Shown here: one piece after another, positions 4,056 to 6,382 of the stretch
Numbering within the stretch: the first letter of the stretch is position 1
How the letters are laid out: every line of letters starts with the position of its first letter
Notes under the pieces: generated by a model
The model's database searches: none
Told to the model about the DNA's origin: nothing
The model's input: only the letters and a program-made list of their open reading frames with translations
Made by a program: the position numbers and the translations under genes
DNA from: Thermoplasmata archaeon
Lineage (GTDB): Archaea; Thermoplasmatota; Thermoplasmata; Lutacidiplasmatales; UBA184
DNA length: 6,382 nucleotides
Assembly: GCA_030039825.1 (NCBI GenBank)
Contig: JASHUV010000136.1
Span: 1-6,382 of the forward strand
Direction of reading: 5' to 3'

Positions 4056-6382
4056 AGGGGGGCTCCCCGTCGGCCGGGCCCTCCGCCATCTCGGGCTCGG
4101 GCGGGGGGGTCGCTTCCGCCTCGGGGGGAGCGCCCTCGACGACCGGACCCTCCGAGGCGGCGGGGTTCCGTCGCCGCAGGAGGAGGGCGACGACGGCCAC
4201 GATGACGACCGCCGCGATGATCGCGCCTCCAAGCGCGAATCCCTCGGCCTGCGGAAGGCCGAGGAACGTCGGCGCGCTCGTGTGACCGACCGGGGCGGCG
4301 ACCGCGGTGAAGGTGATGACCTTCACGGCGGCGCCCCCGTCCACGGCGACGGCCCCGGTGGTGGGGCTGACCGTGAAGCCGTCGACGTTCGCGACGGTGA
4401 AGGAGTATCCCGTCCCGTTCGGAACGCCGCCGAAGACGATCACGCTGTCGACGCTCGCGTTCGTCCGACCGTCGAACGTCACCGACCAGCTGGTGCCGCT
4501 CGCGAGCCCCTTCGGCTCGAAGGAGACCGCATAGGTGACCATCCCCCAGGAGACGTTCGTCGTCGTCGCCGCTCCGTCGACGACGACCGTGCCGGTGAAG
4601 CTTGCCGTCGTCCACCCGGGCTCGGTCCCGACGAGGTAGGGATAGGACCCGTTCGCTTCGGGCGTGGAGATGATCGAGCTCGTCGAGAAGTACGCCTGCG
4701 CCCCGATCGTCACCGACCAGTTCGCCGCCGCGGGGAGGCCAGACTCGCTGAACGTGACCGGGAAGGTCACCGGCGAGAACGTCACGACCTGGGTGTGGAC
4801 GGAGCCGGCGACCGTCACGGAGCGCGCCGGCGCCGCGAAGCTCTTGTCGAGGGTCGCCGCGGTGTAGGCGTACGTCCCGTTCGTCACGGAGAAGGCGATC
4901 GTGCCGGTCTGCGTCGACTTCGAACCGACACCGGAGATGTTGATCCACCAGGTGGTCCCGGACTTGAGGCCGCTCTCCTCGAAGGCGAGGAGGTAGGTGA
5001 CCTCGGTCCAGACGACGGTGATGACGACCGGCGTGGAGTTCGTCGTCACCGAGCCGGAGAAGGTCGACGTCGTCCAGTCGGGGACGCCGTGGAGGGTGTA
5101 GGCGTACGTGCCGTTCGGGACGTCGAAGGCCACCACCGTGGGGGAGAGGGCGGAGGAGTTGTACGAGACGCCCCCGAACGTCACGCCCCAGATCGTGCCC
5201 GCCGTGAGCCCGCTCTCGAGGAAGGTGACGTTCGTCTCCACGAGCGTGAACGTGACGCGGACCGTGAGCGCATCGGCGCCGAGGACGAAGGAACCCGACG
5301 GGGCGGCGAAGCTCGTGTTCTCCGAGACCGCCGTGAAGTCGTACCCGCCCTGGTCGAGGGCGAAGCCGACGGTCGTGTCGAAGCTCGCGTTCGTCGCGCC
5401 GTTGGAGAGGTCGACGTACCAGTACGTCCCGGTCGGAAGGCCGGTCTCGTTGAACGTGACGACGTAGCTCCCGATGACGACGCTCACGTTGTCGGAGTAC
5501 TCGTTCGGGAGGTAGACCCCTCCGTTCGACGCGTCGAAGACGCCGTTCTGGCTCCCGGAGCCTCCGCCGAGCGTGGCCGTGTTGTTCAAGCCGGCGAGGA
5601 TCGAGATCGTGGAATCGCCGTCGTTGGCGATGACCATCGTTCCGCTCCCGGGGTCGTAGGTCGCCGCGATCGGCTCCTGCCCGACGTCCACCGAGCCGAC
5701 GATCGTCGTCCCGTTGATGACCGACACGTTGTCGGAATCGATGTTCGCGACGTAGACATCCCCGTTCGCCCCGTCGTAGCCGCCGTAGAGCGGCGCGTAC
5801 CCGACGGCCACCGTACCGACGACCTTCGTCCCGTTGACCACCGAGACGGAGTTCGAGTCGGAGTTCAGGATGTAGACGTATCCGTCCGCCGGATCGTAGG
5901 TCGCCGACCAGGGCCCGGCCCCGACCGTGACGGTGGCGACGGCCTTCGTCCCGTTGATGACGGTCACGCTCGCCGCGCCCTCGTTCACGACGTAGACGTC
6001 CCCGTCGGCCGGATCGTAGGTCGCGTTGTACGGGGAGTTACCGGCCGTGACGGTCCCGACGACCGTCGTGTTGTTCACGACCGTCACCGAGGCGCCGCCC
6101 TCGTTCGGAACGTAGACGTAGCCGTCGGCGGGGTCGTACGCCCCGTAGTCCGGCTCGCTGCCGGCCTTGACCGAGCCGACGACCGACGTCCCGTTGAGGA
6201 CCGTCACGTTGCCGGACCCCTGGTTGAGGACGTACATCCATCCGCTCCCGGAGTCCCAAACGGCGGAGTACGGCTCGCTGCCGGTCTTCGGCGTCGCGAT
6301 CACCGACGTGCCGTTGACGATGCTCACGCTGGCGTCCGCATAGTTCGGCACGTACACCCAGCCGTTCGCCTGGTCGACGGTC
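4045..6382 (-). CDS. Membrane-anchored YVTN beta-propeller protein with five ESGLP domains (N-terminus outside window)
   Basis: The frame is open from the right edge to a TAG at 4047-4045, giving 778 visible residues. The GTG at 6357-6355 is not taken as the start: the eight codons before it (TVDQANGW) continue the blade repeat, so the gene begins to the right. Layout from the first visible codon: seven complete 40-residue propeller units at 9-288; a cut-off eighth (VYLPNEYSDNVSVV) from 289; five ESGLP domains at about 307-380, 383-459, 461-537, 539-613 and 615-693; a membrane helix at about 717-735 followed by RRR; and an acidic, Pro-rich tail to 778 (EAEATPPPEPEMAEG and so on). I count 26 N-x-S/T sequons, all on the outer side of the helix and none in the tail. 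It shares its architecture with the other propeller protein in the window. Inferred role: surface adhesion or recognition protein with a propeller head on a five-domain stalk. No catalytic motif is visible. Confidence 0.88.
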   Translation of the reverse strand, partial: TVDQANGWVYVPNYADASVSIVNGTSVIATPKTGSEPYSAVWDSGSGWMYVLNQGSGNVTVLNGTSVVGSVKAGSEPDYGAYDPADGYVYVPNEGGASVTVVNNTTVVGTVTAGNSPYNATYDPADGDVYVVNEGAASVTVINGTKAVATVTVGAGPWSATYDPADGYVYILNSDSNSVSVVNGTKVVGTVAVGYAPLYGGYDGANGDVYVANIDSDNVSVINGTTIVGSVDVGQEPIAATYDPGSGTMVIANDGDSTISILAGLNNTATLGGGSGSQNGVFDASNGGVYLPNEYSDNVSVVIGSYVVTFNETGLPTGTYWYVDLSNGATNASFDTTVGFALDQGGYDFTAVSENTSFAAPSGSFVLGADALTVRVTFTLVETNVTFLESGLTAGTIWGVTFGGVSYNSSALSPTVVAFDVPNGTYAYTLHGVPDWTTSTFSGSVTTNSTPVVITVVWTEVTYLLAFEESGLKSGTTWWINISGVGSKSTQTGTIAFSVTNGTYAYTAATLDKSFAAPARSVTVAGSVHTQVVTFSPVTFPVTFSESGLPAAANWSVTIGAQAYFSTSSIISTPEANGSYPYLVGTEPGWTTASFTGTVVVDGAATTTNVSWGMVTYAVSFEPKGLASGTSWSVTFDGRTNASVDSVIVFGGVPNGTGYSFTVANVDGFTVSPTTGAVAVDGGAAVKVITFTAVAAPVGHTSAPTFLGLPQAEGFALGGAIIAAVVIVAVVALLLRRRNPAASEGPVVEGAPPEAEATPPPEPEMAEGPADGEPPFTP
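4177..4233 (-). other. C-terminal transmembrane helix of the second propeller protein
   Basis: LGGAIIAAVVIVAVVALLL is followed directly by RRRNP, a classic stop-transfer arrangement. The tail of about 43 residues after it is acidic and Pro-rich and contains no sequon. It predicts the same outside-head, inside-tail orientation as the other propeller protein. Confidence 0.85.
4303..5463 (-). repeat. Five consecutive ESGLP domains of the second propeller protein
   Basis: Units lie at about nt 5463-5242, 5235-5005, 5001-4771, 4767-4543 and 4539-4303, each 74-79 residues. The signatures are FNETGLPTGTYWYV, FLESGLTAGTIWGV, FEESGLKSGTTWWI, FSESGLPAAANWSV and FEPKGLASGTSWSV. Each has a later '(P/T/A)-N-G-(T/S)-Y-x-Y' strand (the first reads DQGGYDF, the fifth PNGTGYSF) and a closing hydrophobic strand that runs straight into the next unit (for example VVTFSP, then VTFPVTF). 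They are divergent in sequence, unlike the neighbouring propeller units. This is probably a rod-like beta-sandwich stalk. Confidence 0.78.
5458..6382 (-). repeat. 120-bp tandem repeat encoding 40-residue propeller blades
   Basis: Units run 6357-6238, 6237-6118, 6117-5998, 5997-5878, 5877-5758, 5757-5638 and 5637-5518, then a 60-bp half unit at 5517-5458; a further unit enters from the right edge. The period is exactly 120 bp with no indels across seven units. Typical unit: '(V/M)-Y-V-x-N-x-x-x-x-(S/N)-V-(S/T)-V-(V/I/L)-N-G-T-x-V-V-x-(T/S)-V-x-x-G-x-x-P-x-x-x-x-Y-D-P-A-D-G-(Y/D)'. By hand count, the neighbouring units at 5881-6000 and 6001-6120 match at 85 of 120 bases. Unit seven is the most diverged (AGLNNTATLGGG in place of VNGT...VG). 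Confidence 0.85.

Noticed and set aside
3171..4232. Long open frame on the minus strand across the whole hydrolase gene
   Set aside because: Its product is low-complexity Arg/Gly/Pro/Glu without a recognisable domain, and the opposite strand encodes a clear enzyme with full catalytic motifs. High GC removes stop codons from antisense frames.
3971..4948. Minus-strand open frame in another frame over the second propeller gene
   Set aside because: Arg/His/Asp/Gly-rich shadow translation of the ESGLP-coding stretch; the overlapping frame has clear repeats, a membrane helix and a stop-transfer signal.
5878..6117. Calcium-binding loops in the DPADGD/DPADGY turns of the blades
   Set aside because: The spacing does not fit the D-x-D-x-D-G loop, and similar D-P-x-x-G turns are normal for YVTN blades without metal.
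5458..6382. CRISPR array or non-coding satellite repeat
   Set aside because: The 120-bp units have no short-repeat/spacer structure; they stay in frame and encode propeller blades.

Overview
The window is very GC-rich (two 60-base lines that I counted are each 46/60 G+C) and is almost entirely coding. The content points to an archaeon, most likely a high-GC member of the Thermoplasmatota. The markers are large secreted, membrane-anchored proteins built from YVTN-type beta-propeller blades followed by repeats of the 'F-x-E-x-G-L-P-x-G-x-x-W-x-V' domain (called ESGLP here), a combination I associate with Thermoplasmatota surface proteins. The taxonomic call is an inference from protein style; no rRNA or other marker gene is present.

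There are four genes, arranged as two convergent pairs. (1) Positions 1-336, + strand: the C-terminal end of a membrane-anchored surface protein with a PKD-like last domain. (2) Positions 228-3065, - strand: a complete surface protein with signal peptide, about 14 propeller blades, two ESGLP domains, one C-terminal membrane helix and a long basic tail. (3) Positions 3234-4055, + strand: a cytoplasmic dienelactone-hydrolase-family enzyme with a complete Cys-Asp-His triad. (4) Positions 4045 to the right edge, - strand: a second propeller/ESGLP surface protein whose N-terminus lies outside the window. Genes 1 and 2 overlap tail-to-tail by 109 bp and genes 3 and 4 by 11 bp. The only sizeable gap, 3066-3233, lies between the divergently transcribed genes 2 and 3; it must hold both promoters and contains a perfect 19-base inverted repeat.

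Genes 2 and 4 share one architecture (propeller, ESGLP domains, one membrane helix, cytoplasmic tail) but use different blade lengths (42 versus 40 residues) and different ESGLP numbers (2 versus 5). Both stop their last blade at the same internal point. Gene 4 carries an N-glycosylation sequon at one fixed position in six successive blades. These are probably cell-envelope adhesion or recognition proteins, but no ligand can be read from the sequence. The hydrolase has no visible functional link to them. I see no mobile element, CRISPR array, RNA gene or defence module.
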